Shown: one piece after another, positions 26,278 to 36,367 of the stretch | Numbering within the stretch: the first letter of the stretch is position 1 | How the letters are laid out: each line of letters opens with the position of its first letter | Source of the DNA: Smittia aterrima | Lineage: Eukaryota; Arthropoda; Insecta; Diptera; Chironomidae | Reading direction: 5' to 3' | DNA length: 64,000 nt | NCBI GenBank assembly: GCA_033063855.1 | Contig: CP093829.1 | Coordinates: 4,164,243-4,228,242 of the forward strand | Position numbers and translations under genes: made by a program | The notes under the pieces: generated by a model | Told to the model about the DNA's origin: nothing | Seen by the model: only the letters and a program-made list of their open reading frames with translations | The model's database searches: none

Positions 26278-26949
26278 TCAATCGAACTGAACAGCTTCAA
26301 AGTCCAAGGTAACCGAAAAGATTAATTCCATCGTCGTTTGATATTTGTTCCTTAAACCAAGTGTAATAGAAAATCTTCGCCCAACGGAGAAAAAGTTCAA
26401 GAGAAGATCAAAGCTTGGATGAATTTCGAATGGGTTTAGCGTGTATCTTTTCTAAAATAAATATTTGTAGCCCAATTGAATTAAAATTAAAATGACAAAT
26501 AACCTTCGGAACTGGACACTCGTACTTGAAGTTTGATTTTTTCTCAAACTCTTCTCGATAAAATCGGACGAAGATGTTTAAGCCTGGTTTCTTATCCATC
26601 GTGCAAATATATTCCATTTGTTGCAAGTAAGTCCTGTTCTTGTCGAGATCAAAAATGTCGATGAACATGTAAGGATGAGTCGGTTCCGAGATCATTACGC
26701 CGTCCACTTTGAATGATAACTTACAAGAGTTCTCTCTCGTGTTGACTTTGCAGGCATTTTCAGTTGTCAAGTTTGTCATGTATTTAGGATTCGCAACACT
26801 TCTAACATTTTCATAAAAGAAATGTTTTCCCTGGAAATAATTATTTTAGGAAAATTTAAATTATTTAAAATTGATCTGACTTTTGCTTCTGACCCGTCGA
26901 TTAAATAAAATTTGAGAAGGCTCAAGAACAACAGTCTGATAAGTTTCAT
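26278..26949 (-). CDS. secreted four-cysteine DUF1091-like protein, block C copy 11
   Basis: Exons 26949-26881 (23 codons), 26830-26504 (109 codons) and 26451-26278; 189 residues. An in-frame ATG nine bases upstream (26958) would add MLN, but the inner ATG is preferred because MKL is the start of the paralogues. Cysteines in NACKVNTRENSC, EYICTMDK and YECPVPK: the Pro before the second Cys is Ser here, as in copies 12-15. Exon 3 opens KRYTLNPFEIHPSFDLL and ends EAVQFD. Intact. Confidence 0.87.
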
Positions 26950-27110
26950 GTTCAGCAACGATCTGTTTACAATTTTATTTTCAATTCTTTTGGTTTTTTG
27001 GATAATTTCTTTAATGATTTGAATTGTTCAAATGAAATTTAATAACTTCAATCATCTACAATTATTGTTCTAAATTTATGCAATAGCGCAATCAAAACGA
27101 TATCCTCTCA

Positions 27111-27781
27111 TCAATCGATTTGAACAACTTCAAAGTCGAAAGAGCCGGCAAAGACTAATTCCATCGTCCTTTGATATTTGTTCCTCATTCCAATTGTGGC
27201 AGAAAATCTTCGCCCAACGGAGAAGAAGTTCACGAGAAGATCAAAGCTTGGATGAATTTCGAATGAGTTCAAATAATAATTTATCTGAAATAAATAATTA
27301 AAGCCAAATTGAATTAAAAAAATAAATAAAACCTTCGGCACGGGACACCTAAATTTGAAATTAGTTCTTCCTTCAAATCGTTCTCTATAGTATCGCATGA
27401 TGATGCTTAATCCTGGTGTCTTGTCCATCGTACAAATGTTTTCTATTTGACGTAGGAAAGTCTTGTTGTTGTTGTCGCTTTGAAAAACGTCAATGAACAT
27501 GTAAGGACGAGTTACATCTGAGATCAACGTTCCTTTGAATTTGAATGATAGATTGCAGGAATTTTCTCTTGTGTTGACTCTGCATGGATTTTCTTCTGTT
27601 AAGTTTGTTATGTATTTAGGATTCCAAGTGGTTTTAAAATTTTCGTAGAAAAAATGTTTTTCCTGAAATAAATTATTTTAGCCAAATCGGAATTATCTGG
27701 AATTTAATTGACCTTCGCTTCTGACCCGTCGAACAAATAAAATTTGAGAAGACTCAAGAACAATAGTCTGACAAGTTTCAT
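27111..27781 (-). CDS. secreted four-cysteine DUF1091-like protein, block C copy 12
   Basis: Exons 27781-27713 (MKLVRLLFLSLLKFY leader), 27662-27333 (110 codons) and 27284-27111; 190 residues. Cysteines in PCRVNTRENSC, ENICTMDK and FRCPVPK. Exon 3 opens INYYLNSFEIHPSF and ends EVVQID. Intron 2 (27285-27332, 48 bp) is frame-preserving and stop-free, so exon 2, intron and exon 3 form one 138-codon open frame from an internal Met. The leader is nearly identical to copy 11, while PGLSIIMRYYRERFEGRTN matches copies 14 and 15. Confidence 0.87.
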
Positions 27782-27960
27782 GTTCAGCAACGATCTGTTC
27801 ACAATTTTATTTTCAATTCTTTTAGTTTGATGAATAATTTTTTTAATAACTTCAATTTACAATTAAAGTTTCAAATTTATGCTCATTTCTCTCATTATTC
27901 TTTGCAACAGCGTGATCAGAACGATATCCTTTCATCAATCGACTTGAACAGCTTCAAATT
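27781..27960. repeat. 180-bp direct repeat, left unit
   Basis: Identical base for base to 28609-28788. It covers the start codon edge of copy 12, the spacer, and the last codons of copy 13; the right unit holds the same parts of copies 13 and 14. The offset is 828 bp, one gene spacing. Confidence 0.9.
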
Positions 27961-28609
27961 TAAAAGAGATGGAAAAGACTAATTCCATCGTCCTTTGATT
28001 TTTGTTCCTCAAACCAACTAACATAGAATATCTTCGACCAACGGAGAAGAAGTTCAAGAGAAGATCAAAATTTGGACGAATTTCATATGAGTTGATATAG
28101 TAACTAGTCTAAAATAAATATTTGTAGATAAATTGAATTAAAAAAATAATAAAAAAAACCTTCGGCACGGGACACTCGAAATTGAAATTTGTTCTTCCAA
28201 CAAACTGTTCTCGATAGAATCGCACAAAGAGACTCAATCCTGGTTTCTTGTCCATCGTGCAAATATTTTCCATTTGCTGTATGAAAGTCTTGTTGTTGTT
28301 GTCGAGATCAAAAATTTCAATAAACATGTAAGGACGAGTTATATCTGAGATCAATGTTCCTTCAAGTCTGAATGAAAGATTGCAGGAGTCCTCTCGCGTG
28401 TTGACTTTGCATGGATTTTCGGCTGAGAAGTTTGACATGTATTTAGGATTATGAGCACCTCTAACATTTTCGATGAAAAAATGTTTTCCCTAAAAAAAAA
28501 ATATCTTTGAAAAATTTAGATTATCTAAAATTTATCTGACCTTCGCTTCAATCCCGTCAAATAAATGAAATCTGAGAAACAGACAGAACAAAAGTCTAAT
28601 AAGTTCCAT
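27935..28609 (-). CDS. secreted four-cysteine DUF1091-like protein, block C copy 13
   Basis: Exons 28609-28541 (leader MELIRLLFCLFLRFH, identical to copy 14), 28489-28160 (110 codons) and 28108-27935; 190 residues. Cysteines in PCKVNTREDSC, ENICTMDK and FECPVPK. Exon 3 opens TSYYINSYEIRPNFDLL after a TTTTAG acceptor and ends EAVQVD. The region after the third Cys, PGLSLFVRFYREQF, differs from copies 12, 14 and 15, although the 5' half is nearly identical to copy 14. Exon 1 to early exon 2 match copy 14 with one base difference in an A run. Confidence 0.87.
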
Positions 28610-28788
28610 GTTCAGCAACGATCTGTTCACAATTTTATTTTCAATTCTTTTAGTTTGATGAATAATTTTTTTAATAACTTCAATTTACAATTAAAGTTTC
28701 AAATTTATGCTCATTTCTCTCATTATTCTTTGCAACAGCGTGATCAGAACGATATCCTTTCATCAATCGACTTGAACAGCTTCAAATT
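28609..28788. repeat. 180-bp direct repeat, right unit
   Basis: Exact copy of 27781-27960. A second near-identical block follows: about 28413-28608 matches about 29243-29436 except for one A in a homopolymer. Together they mark a very recent duplication or gene conversion of one array unit. Confidence 0.9.
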
Positions 28789-29437
28789 CGAAAGAGACGG
28801 AAAAGACTATTTCCATCGTCCTTTGATTTTTGTTCCGCGTCCCAATCGTTGTTGAAAATTTTCTGCCAACAGAGAAGAAGTTCAAGAGAAGATCAAAGCT
28901 TGGATGAATTTCATATGGGTTTAGATATAGTAACTAGTCCTAAAATAAATATTTGAGTTAAACTGAGAAAAGAATAAAATTGTTATAAAAACCTTTGGGA
29001 CGGGGCACTCGAATTTTATATTTGTTCTTCCTTCAAACCGTTCTCGATAATATCGCATGATGATGCTCAATCCTGGTTTCTTGTCAATCATACAAAAGTT
29101 TTCCATTTGCTTCAAGTAAGTCTTGTTCTTGCCGAGATCAAAAATGTCGATGAACATGTAAGGACGAGTTGTTTCCGAGATCAATGTTCCTTTGAGTTTG
29201 AATGATAGATTGCAGGAGTTCTCTCTCGTATTGACCTTGCAGGGATTTTCGGCTGAGAAGTTTGACATGTATTTAGGATTATGAGCACCTCTAACATTTT
29301 CGATGAAAAAATGTTTTCCCTAAAAAAAATATCTTTGAAAAATTTAGATTATCTAAAATTTATCTGACCTTCGCTTCAATCCCGTCAAATAAATGAAATC
29401 TGAGAAACAGACAGAACAAAAGTCTAATAAGTTCCAT
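28763..29437 (-). CDS. block C copy 14, DUF1091-like, with displaced splice acceptor (possible pseudogene)
   Basis: Exons 29437-29369, 29319-28993 (109 codons) and 28933-28763; 188 residues if intact. Cysteines in PCKVNTRENSC, ENFCMIDK and FECPVPK. At the usual TTTTAG acceptor, exon 3 would start at 28939 and read GAC TAG, an immediate stop. The frame is saved only if the AG inside that TAG, six bases further on, is used: exon 3 then opens LLYLNPYEI and reads cleanly to EAVQVD. Compared with copy 13, one G was gained before ACTAGTTAC and two bases after it, so the frame is lost and regained within 20 bp. Either splicing has shifted by six bases or the protein lacks its last third. Confidence 0.75.
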
Positions 29438-29687
29438 GATCAAAAATATTCTGTTTACTAAAAAAACATTTTGTGGACAATTGAATTTTATACAAAACAA
29501 TTAACAAACTATTATCAACTTTAATTATCTCGGAACGAGAATGCTAATTCTATGATCTTTGTCTTGATGAATAATTTATTTTTAATTTATATTGTTCAAA
29601 TGCAATTTAGTAACTTCAATCACCTCCAATTATATGTTCAAGTGTATGCAATTAATTTTGTGTTCATTTTTTTTGCACTTGCTCAAG

Positions 29688-30354
29688 TCAATCGACAACT
29701 TCAAAATCGAATGAGACGGAAAAGACAAGTTCCATCGTCGTTTGATATTTGTTCCTCGAACCAATTGTGGTAGAAAACTTTTGGCCAACGGGAAAAAAGT
29801 TTAAGAGAAGATCAAAGCTTGGATGAATTTCAAAAGGGTTTAGATAATAATCGACCTAAAAAAAATATTTGAGTTAAACTAAGAAAAGAATTAAATTGTA
29901 ATAAAAACCTTCGGGACGGGACACTCGAATTTCAAATTTGTTCTTCCTTCAAACCGTTCTCGATAATATCGCATGATGATGCTCAATCCTGGTGTCTTGT
30001 CAATCATACAAAAGTTTTCCATTTGCCGCAAGAAAGTCTTGTTTTTGTCGAGATTGTAAATGTCGAAGAAAAGGTAAGAACGAAGTGCATCCGAGATCAA
30101 TGTTCCTTTGAGTTTGAACGATAGATTGCAGGAGTCCTCTCTTGTGTTGACTTTACATGGATATTCAAATGACAAATTTGACACGTATTTAGGGTTTCCT
30201 GCAGTTCTTACATTTTCATAGAAAAAATGTTTTCCCTAAAGAAAAGTATTTTAAGTAAAATGAAATTATCTGAAACTTATCTGACCTTCACTTTCGACCC
30301 GTCGACTAAATAAAATCCGAGGAACAACCAAAACAACAGTCTGCTAACTTCCAT
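29688..30354 (-). CDS. secreted four-cysteine DUF1091-like protein, block C copy 15
   Basis: Exons 30354-30286 (MEVSRLLFWLFLGFY leader), 30235-29909 (109 codons) and 29855-29688 (55 codons plus stop); 187 residues. Cysteines in PCKVNTREDSC, ENFCMIDK and FECPVPK. Exon 3 opens VDYYLNPFEIHPSF. The tail ends EVVD, two residues shorter than the EVVQ(I/V)D end of its sisters, by deletion just before the stop. The first codons of a gene like this one survive as a fragment at 31329-31343 in the duplication scar. Intact. Confidence 0.87.
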
Positions 30355-30423
30355 GATCAAAAATATTCTGTTTTGTCAAAATTTGGTGGACAATTTAATT
30401 TAATACAATTCGATTAGTAAACT

Positions 30424-31114
30424 TTAATCAACTTCAACTATCTCGAAATCCACTTGGAATGAGAATGCCATTTCCATGACCTTTCCAATTTTATTACGCA
30501 CGGCAATTTCTAAATGATAAATTCGAGTGGAAGAGAAAAAGTTCATGAGTAGATCAAACGCAGGAGACAGAGGAAAGCCTTTCAAGTAATATTTCATCTA
30601 AAATAAATAAAAAACAATTTAAATAGAAATTTGAATTTTTTTTAATTTACTAATCTTACCTTTCTTATAGGACAAGAGAAGTCGTAGTTTGTTTGACCGC
30701 GAAGTTGATCTCGAAGAATTTTTACGAAAATATTTATTTTCGGTTGCTTCTCAAAAGCACACAAACCAATGAAATGATTTTTGTAGGTTTTGTTTGTGCT
30801 CATATCGATGATCTTGACATGCAAGTAAGGTTGTTCAGGATTTCCAACAGACGTAAAGTTTATGTTGGGCGATATCCCACACGGATTTTTCCGATCATTG
30901 ATCTCACATGGAATCACGATCGTAGGCTCGCCAGTATAAACTTTATTACCAACAAGCGATTCGTTGTAGTAGAAAAATCGTTTTCGCTACAAATTGAAAA
31001 TTAATTGAACATCATGAAAATTAACATCTTAAATTATTTTGAAACCTTTCCGCTCAGAGAGATTACCAGGAATAATAAAACGATAGAAATTTGGAAAAGC
31101 CTTGACAACTTCAT
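30424..31114 (-). CDS. secreted four-cysteine DUF1091-like protein, block D copy 16
   Basis: Exons 31114-31046 (MKLSRLFQISIVLLFLV leader), 30986-30660 (109 codons) and 30597-30424; 189 residues. Cysteines in IPCEINDRKNPC, IGLCAFEK and FSCPIRK. Block D features are IDMSTNKT and FVKILRDQLRGQ around the third Cys. Exon 3 begins MKYYLKGFPLSPAFDLL and ends EIVEVD. Its neighbour copy 17 has identical exon lengths and arose from it, or the reverse, by the duplication whose junction lies near 31326. Intact. Confidence 0.88.
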
Positions 31115-31149
31115 GGTTTCAACACAAATGATTTCAGAACTTTAATACA

Positions 31150-31420
31150 TTTTCAGAAAAGTAGATAAATTTAAATGCTTTTTATTAAAAGGTTTTTAAT
31201 AAACGGAAGAGAGCTTTGATTTTAATTGGTGCGATTAATCGTAAATGTTTCCGATGATGTAAGTGCCCTAAATAGTTTTACTAAAGCAATCGTGTAAATT
31301 TTTTAGTTCAGTCTTCGTCGATCTTTATTCTGCTAACTTCCATGATCAAAAATGTTTTTATTTTTCAAAAAATTTGTGGACAATTTAAATAAAAGCGAAG
31401 TAAACTTCAATCAACTTCAA
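31150..31420. repeat. duplication scar: E-type 3' end fused to C-type 5' end
   Basis: About 31190-31323 resembles the 3' flank and last codons of block E genes (compare 32141-32275 and 33080-33210), including ATC GAC GAA GAC TGA on the minus strand, an E-type C-terminus. From 31329 it matches the 5' start of copy 15 (30340-30430), including ATG GAA GTT AGC AGA. About five bases of filler join them. This is the junction expected from a tandem duplication of the unit between copy 15 exon 1 and the last exon of the E-type gene. Confidence 0.75.
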
Positions 31421-32091
31421 TTATCTCGAGATCCGCTTGGAACAAGAATCCTAAATCCATAATTTTTCCAATTTTATTACGCAAGGCAATTTCAACGTGA
31501 TAAATTCGATTGGAAGAGAAAAAGTTCATTAGCAAATCAAATGCAGGAGAAATAGGAAATCCTTTCAAGTAATATTTCATCTGAAATAAAAATAAATGGT
31601 TTCAATTTGCTTATCTAATCTAAAGTTAGTAACCTTCTTTATAGGACACGAGAAATCGTAGTTTGATTGTCCGCGAAGTTGATCTCGAAGAATCTTCACG
31701 AAAATATTTATTTTCGGTTGCTTCTCGAAAGCACACAAAAAAATGAAATGACTCCCAAACGTTTTGTTTGTGCTCATATCAATGATCTTGATATGCAAGT
31801 AAGGTTGATCAAGATTTCCTACTGATGTCAAGTTTATGTTGGGCGAGAGACCACACGGAGCTTTTCGATCATTGATCTCACAAGGAATCGCGACAACAGT
31901 CTCATTCGCATAAGCTTTATTACCAACAAGCCTTTCATTGTAATAAAAAAATCGTTTACGCTTAAATATAAAAATTAATTGAACAATAAAAAATTTTATA
32001 AACATTCTAAATATATCGAAACCTTTCCATTCGTAGATATCACCAAAAAATATAAAACAATAAAAAGTTGGAAAATTCTTGACAACTTCAT
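31407..32091 (-). CDS. secreted four-cysteine DUF1091-like protein, block D copy 17
   Basis: Exons 32091-32023 (MKLSRIFQLFIVLYFLV leader), 31960-31634 (109 codons) and 31580-31407; 189 residues, same layout as copy 16. Cysteines in IPCEINDRKAPC, IFLCAFEK and FSCPIKK. Exon 3 begins MKYYLKGFPISPAFDLL and ends EIIEVD. The acceptor of intron 1 is TTTAAG, weaker than the TAG of copy 16; the open frame also continues upstream through the intron to an unrelated Met, which is not the likely start. Intact apart from that weak acceptor. Confidence 0.86.
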
Positions 32092-32253
32092 GGTTTCAAC
32101 TCAACTGATGCATTTTCAGCAAAATGTTTTTTTATCAAAAGGTTTTTAATAAACGGAAGATACATTTCGTTTTAAATGGTGCGATTATTCTTAAATGTGT
32201 CCGATGATTCCATTGCATTTAAAAAATTACTCAAGCGACCGTGTATATTTGGT

Positions 32254-32892
32254 TCAGTCTTTCTCGATTGTTTCAAAATCGTACATCAACTTCAGAGCAG
32301 CTTCATCATTGTTTCTCATTTTACAACGATGTGTAATGCTGACATCATATTTAACATTGGTGGCGTTGAGCAACACCGAGTAATGAGAGGAATCAAAACT
32401 TCTGATAAAGTATGTTCCCTGGAAAGATTTAATTTTAAAAAATTCAAATAAAATAAAATAATCAACCTTTTCAACTGGACATTTGTTTGGAAAGTTCGAA
32501 TATTGCCGTGCGAATGAATCAAAGAACTTTTCGATAACAGTCTTTCTCGACTTTTTGCATAAGTTTTCAGTTTTATTGATAGCAACTTTATGTGGCAGCT
32601 CGATGTTAACAATATCTGAGATGAAATTGACACAAGTTTCTTTCAGTTCCCAAGAAAAATCTGGAGTCCATTGACAAGGATCCTCTCTCGTATTTACTTT
32701 ACAAGCGTACTTTACTGTAAAGTTGAAGAATTTGGGATCTGAAATACTTCTCACGTTAGAGAGGAAAATACTTTTCTGGAAAAGAAAAGAAAATAATATT
32801 GATTAAAAAATTAGAAAAGGATTTACCTTTCCCTGAGCTTGTTCGCTCATCACAATGATCAAAAAATGAACAAAAATTCCTGATAGTTCCAT
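32254..32892 (-). CDS. secreted six-cysteine DUF1091-like protein, block E copy 18
   Basis: Exons 32892-32827 (22 codons, MELSGIFVHFLIIVM leader), 32775-32467 (103 codons) and 32418-32254; 179 residues, the shortest form in the array along with copy 19. Core cysteines in ACKVNTREDPCQW, ENLCKKS and NKCPVEK. Two more, in KETC (exon 2) and THRC (exon 3), occur together only here and in copy 19 and could form a third disulfide. A basic KKSRKT follows the third core Cys in place of the PGL motif. Exon 3 opens GTYFIRSFD and ends ETIEKD. Intron 2 (32419-32466, 48 bp) is frame-preserving and stop-free. Confidence 0.88.
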
Positions 32893-33194
32893 GACTGCTC
32901 TGCAAACAAAATTTTGCGACTTTGAGTCAAAAATTTATGATTATTTTTTAGATCAAAGCTAATTACAAATTCATTTTGAAGGTGAACGGAAATATTTTTT
33001 TAAAAATTTTAAGTTATGCCTCGATTATACTCATTTCACTCAAATATCTTTTTTATTGCATCGATGATGTTTATTGTTTAAAGTTTTCAGTAAACGAAAA
33101 AAAAACATTTAATTTTAATTGGTGCGATTAATCTTAAATTTGTCCGATGATTCCAGCGTCCCAAACAATTTTACTCAAGCGATGGAATAATTTT

Positions 33195-33829
33195 TTAGTC
33201 TCTCTCGATTGTTTCAAATTCGTACATTATCTTCAGAGCAGCTTCATCATTGTTTCTCATTTTACAATGATGTGTAACGTTGATATCATATTTAGTATTG
33301 ATGATGCTTAGCAACATTGAGTATTGAGAAGTATCAAAGCTTTTTACGAAGTAAGTACCCTGGAAAGAATTTTTTAGAAAAATTCAAATCAAATTTATTA
33401 ATCAACCTTTTCTACGGGGCATTTGTTTGGGAAGTTTGTATACTGCCGTGAGATTGAATCAAAGAACTTATCAACAACTGTCTTTCTTTTCTTTTTGCAT
33501 AAGCTCTCAGTTTTATTGGTAACGACTTTATGTGGATGCTCGATGGTAACAATATCTGAGACGAAAGTGACGCAAGTTTCTTTGAATTCAAAATAAAAAT
33601 CAGGAGTCCACTGACAAGGATCCTCTCTCGTATTTTCTTTACAAGCGTCCTTTACTGTAAAGTTAATGTATTTGGGGTCTGAAACTCCTCTCACATTTGA
33701 GAGAAAAATATTTTTCTGGAAGAGAAAAAAATAATTTTAATTTAAATTAAAACAAGAATTCACCTTTCCCTGAGCTTGTCCAATCATCACAATGATCAGA
33801 ATATAAACGATAGTTCTTGAAAGTTCCAT
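33195..33829 (-). CDS. secreted six-cysteine DUF1091-like protein, block E copy 19
   Basis: Exons 33829-33764 (MELSRTIVYILIIVM leader), 33715-33407 (103 codons) and 33359-33195; 179 residues. Core cysteines in ACKENTREDPCQW, ESLCKKK and NKCPVEK, plus the extra pair in KETC and THHC as in copy 18. Exon 3 opens GTYFVKSFD and ends ETIERD. The Val of the usual CKVNT is Glu here. Spacer toward copy 18 repeats the E-type 3' flank. Intact. Confidence 0.88.
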
Positions 33830-34082
33830 GACTGCTCTGCAAAAAAACTTATGCGAATGTGACTTGCGAGTTCATAATTATTTTCTAGATCAAAGCCAAT
33901 TATAAAATCATTTGCATGAAAACATTTTGAATTTTGAAGGTGAACGGAAATATATTTTTGGAAAATGTTAAATGAAATTATTTCAACTATTATCAGAAAC
34001 TTTTAAAATCTAAACTGATTAAAAAAGTCAACAAAGGAAGTTCCAACATATTTTTATTAATGCCTCATTGTTGTTTATGCAA

Positions 34083-34739
34083 TCAATCTGTCTCAATTAT
34101 TTCAACATTGACGATTAATTTCGCAGTCGTTTCAACATTATTTTTCGTTTTAATTCGATATGTGAAACTTATTTCATATTTCCCATGAAGAACGTTCAGC
34201 ATCATTGAGTAATGGGTGGTATCAACGCTTTTCGAGTAGTAAACCCCCTAGAAAAGATTTCATTTAGAAGATTTACAAAAGTTAAAGTTTGTGTGAAAAC
34301 CTTTTCAACTGGACAAATGCTTTTGAAATTTGTCAATTGGTTTACGAACGAAACGTAGAATTTTTCAATCACTGAAATCTTTTTTCTCTTCTTCGAGTTG
34401 CACAAGTCAGAAGTCGTATTCCAAATTACTTTACTTGGCAGTTCGACACATTTCGCATTCAAGTTGACGGCTATGAAAGTGTCCTTCAAGTCGAAGTAAA
34501 TATCTGGTGACCATTGACAAGGATCCTCTCTCGTATTGACTTTACAAGCATATTTAGCTGTTATGTTAATGTATTTGGGATCACCAAAACTCACTACATT
34601 TTTGATGTAGATAATTTTCTGGAAAGAGCAAAAATTTAATTATTTACAAAATTTAGAAAATGTTTTTTACTTTCTTTGCTTGAACTTGATAGACTAACAA
34701 AATGATCAGAATTTGATACGAAGTTCTTGACAGTTCCAT
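34083..34739 (-). CDS. secreted DUF1091-like protein, block E copy 20
   Basis: Exons 34739-34671 (MELSRTSYQILIILL leader, 23 codons), 34618-34301 (106 codons) and 34247-34083; 183 residues. Core cysteines in ACKVNTREDPCQW, SDLCNSKK and SICPVEK. A fifth cysteine (NAKC) lies in exon 2 at a place different from copies 18-19 and exon 3 has none, so it may be free or bridge two molecules. Exon 3 opens GVYYSKSVD and ends EIIETD; its acceptor is CTAG. The fixed GCAGTC before the start codon of its sisters is altered (GCAGAC). Intact. Confidence 0.86.
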
Positions 34740-34880
34740 GTCTGCATTAAGCAGACAATCTTGAAAGACTGCGACGGAATTTCACAACGGATTTGTCAAA
34801 ATTATTTTTAAGAAAACAGGAAGAACATAATTTTCTTAAATTCGAGTGAATAACTTTTTGAAGGTTAACGGAAATATTTA

Positions 34881-35040
34881 AAGAAAATTATCCTTGGTTC
34901 AGTTTATTCCAGATTACACAAACCTTTACCGCTTTAACAAGTTAGGGGCCGACATACCTGTATATGCAAGATACAATTGTTTGTCTGGAATTGAAAAAAA
35001 TAGCAACCAAGCTCCGTTAAAAATAAAACTATTTTAATTT
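34881..35040. repeat. spacer repeat between copies 20 and 21
   Basis: Shares diverged but clear sequence with about 36121-36245 between copies 21 and 22, including CCGACATA, AAGATACA and TTGTTTGTCTGGAATTGAA. The first unit carries extra bases (ACCTGTATATGC) missing from the second. The spacers were duplicated with the genes. Confidence 0.75.
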
Positions 35041-35232
35041 TATTTCATAATAAAAATTTTTATAAATAAAAGCGAAATAAATTTATTTTTTTGTGAATAA
35101 AATCAAATACTTTTTATTGAAATAATATTTTATAAAAAAGTTCCATCACCTATTGAATCATATGATATTTTTAAAGTTCCAATATTTTAGTCTTTTTTCT
35201 CTAAGTTCAATTCTCATCCATGATCATCCAGT

Positions 35233-35910
35233 TCAATCTTTCTCAAATATTTCGGTATGGGCAATCAATTTCGCTGCGATTTCAACGCCATTTCTCGTTT
35301 TACCTCTATATGAGAATATCAAATCATTTTTCCCACGGAAAGCATTTAGCAACATAGAGAAATGAGAGATGTCATTGCTCTTCGAGTAATAAACTTTCTG
35401 GAAAGATTTGATTTAAGAACATTCAATAAAAATTAATTTTTTTGATCAACCTTTTCAACTGGGCACTTGTTTTGGAAATTCGTCAATGAACCTATTAGCG
35501 AATAGAAGAATTTTTCAACGATTTTCATCTTTTTTCTTCTACCGGGATTGCACAAATCTGCAGTTGAGTTCATCACAACTCGATTATTTGGAAGCTCAAC
35601 AGTTTTCACACTAAAGGATGAGACGAGGGATACTAAAGTTTCCTTCAAGTCGAAGTAAATATCTGGAGACCATTGACAAGGATCCTCTCTCGTATTGACT
35701 TTGCAAGCTTCTTTGTATGTTATGTTAATGTATTTCGGATCACAATTTGTTGTTATACTTGAAAGGTAGATCACTTTCTGGAAATAGGAAGAAATAAAAT
35801 TGAAATTTTCAAAATTGAAGAAGAGTAAAGTTCTATCATGAAACCTTTCCCTGAACTTGCTCGATCATCAAAAAGATCATGATATGAACGAAAGCTGATT
35901 TGAATTCCAT
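35233..35910 (-). CDS. secreted DUF1091-like protein, block E copy 21
   Basis: Exons 35910-35845 (MEFKSAFVHIMIFLM leader, 22 codons), 35777-35451 (109 codons) and 35397-35233; 185 residues, six codons longer in exon 2 than copies 18-19. Core cysteines in ACKVNTREDPCQW, ADLCNPGRRKK and NKCPVEK; a fifth is in TNCDPKY near the start of exon 2. Exon 3 opens KVYYSKSND and ends EIFEKD. Closest to copy 22 in every exon. Intact. Confidence 0.87.
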
Positions 35911-36120
35911 GACTGCTCTCTGCAATCAATCTTTTAAGACTGTGACTTCAAGCCACTGACTCGATCATTACAGAAAATTAATTTGTCCTCCTGGATCAAA
36001 GCTGTTTAAAAAATTATTTTGCAACACAACAGGAAGAATATAATTTTCTTAAATTGCAACTCGGAGTGAATAACTTTTTGAAGGTTAACGGAAATATTTA
36101 AAGAAAATTGTCCTTTCATT

Positions 36121-36260
36121 CTTAGTTTAATTTATTCAAGATTATACAAACCTTCACCGCTTTAACCAGTTAAGGAGCCGACATATCCAAGATACATTGT
36201 TTGTCTGGAATTGAAGAAAACAGCTCAGTTAAAAATAAAAATATTTCAATTACCTAGCCT
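36121..36260. repeat. spacer repeat between copies 21 and 22
   Basis: Second unit of the repeat described at 34881-35040; gaps and point changes separate the two. No open frame of interest lies in it. Confidence 0.7.
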
Positions 36261-36367
36261 AATTGAATTAGGCGTTTATTTCAATTTTATTTTTTTGCGA
36301 ATAAAATCAAATACTTTTTATTGAAATAATATTTTAAAAAATAATTCCACCACCAGTTCTCTTCAGA

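Noticed and set aside
28565..28855. Plus-strand 96-codon frame between copies 13 and 14
   Set aside because: Runs antisense through the duplicated spacer and the last exon of copy 14; explained by the repeat.
31577..32005. Longer open frame of copy 17 starting with MFIKFFIVQ
   Set aside because: It comes from reading through intron 1; copy 16 and all other copies use a separate leader exon.
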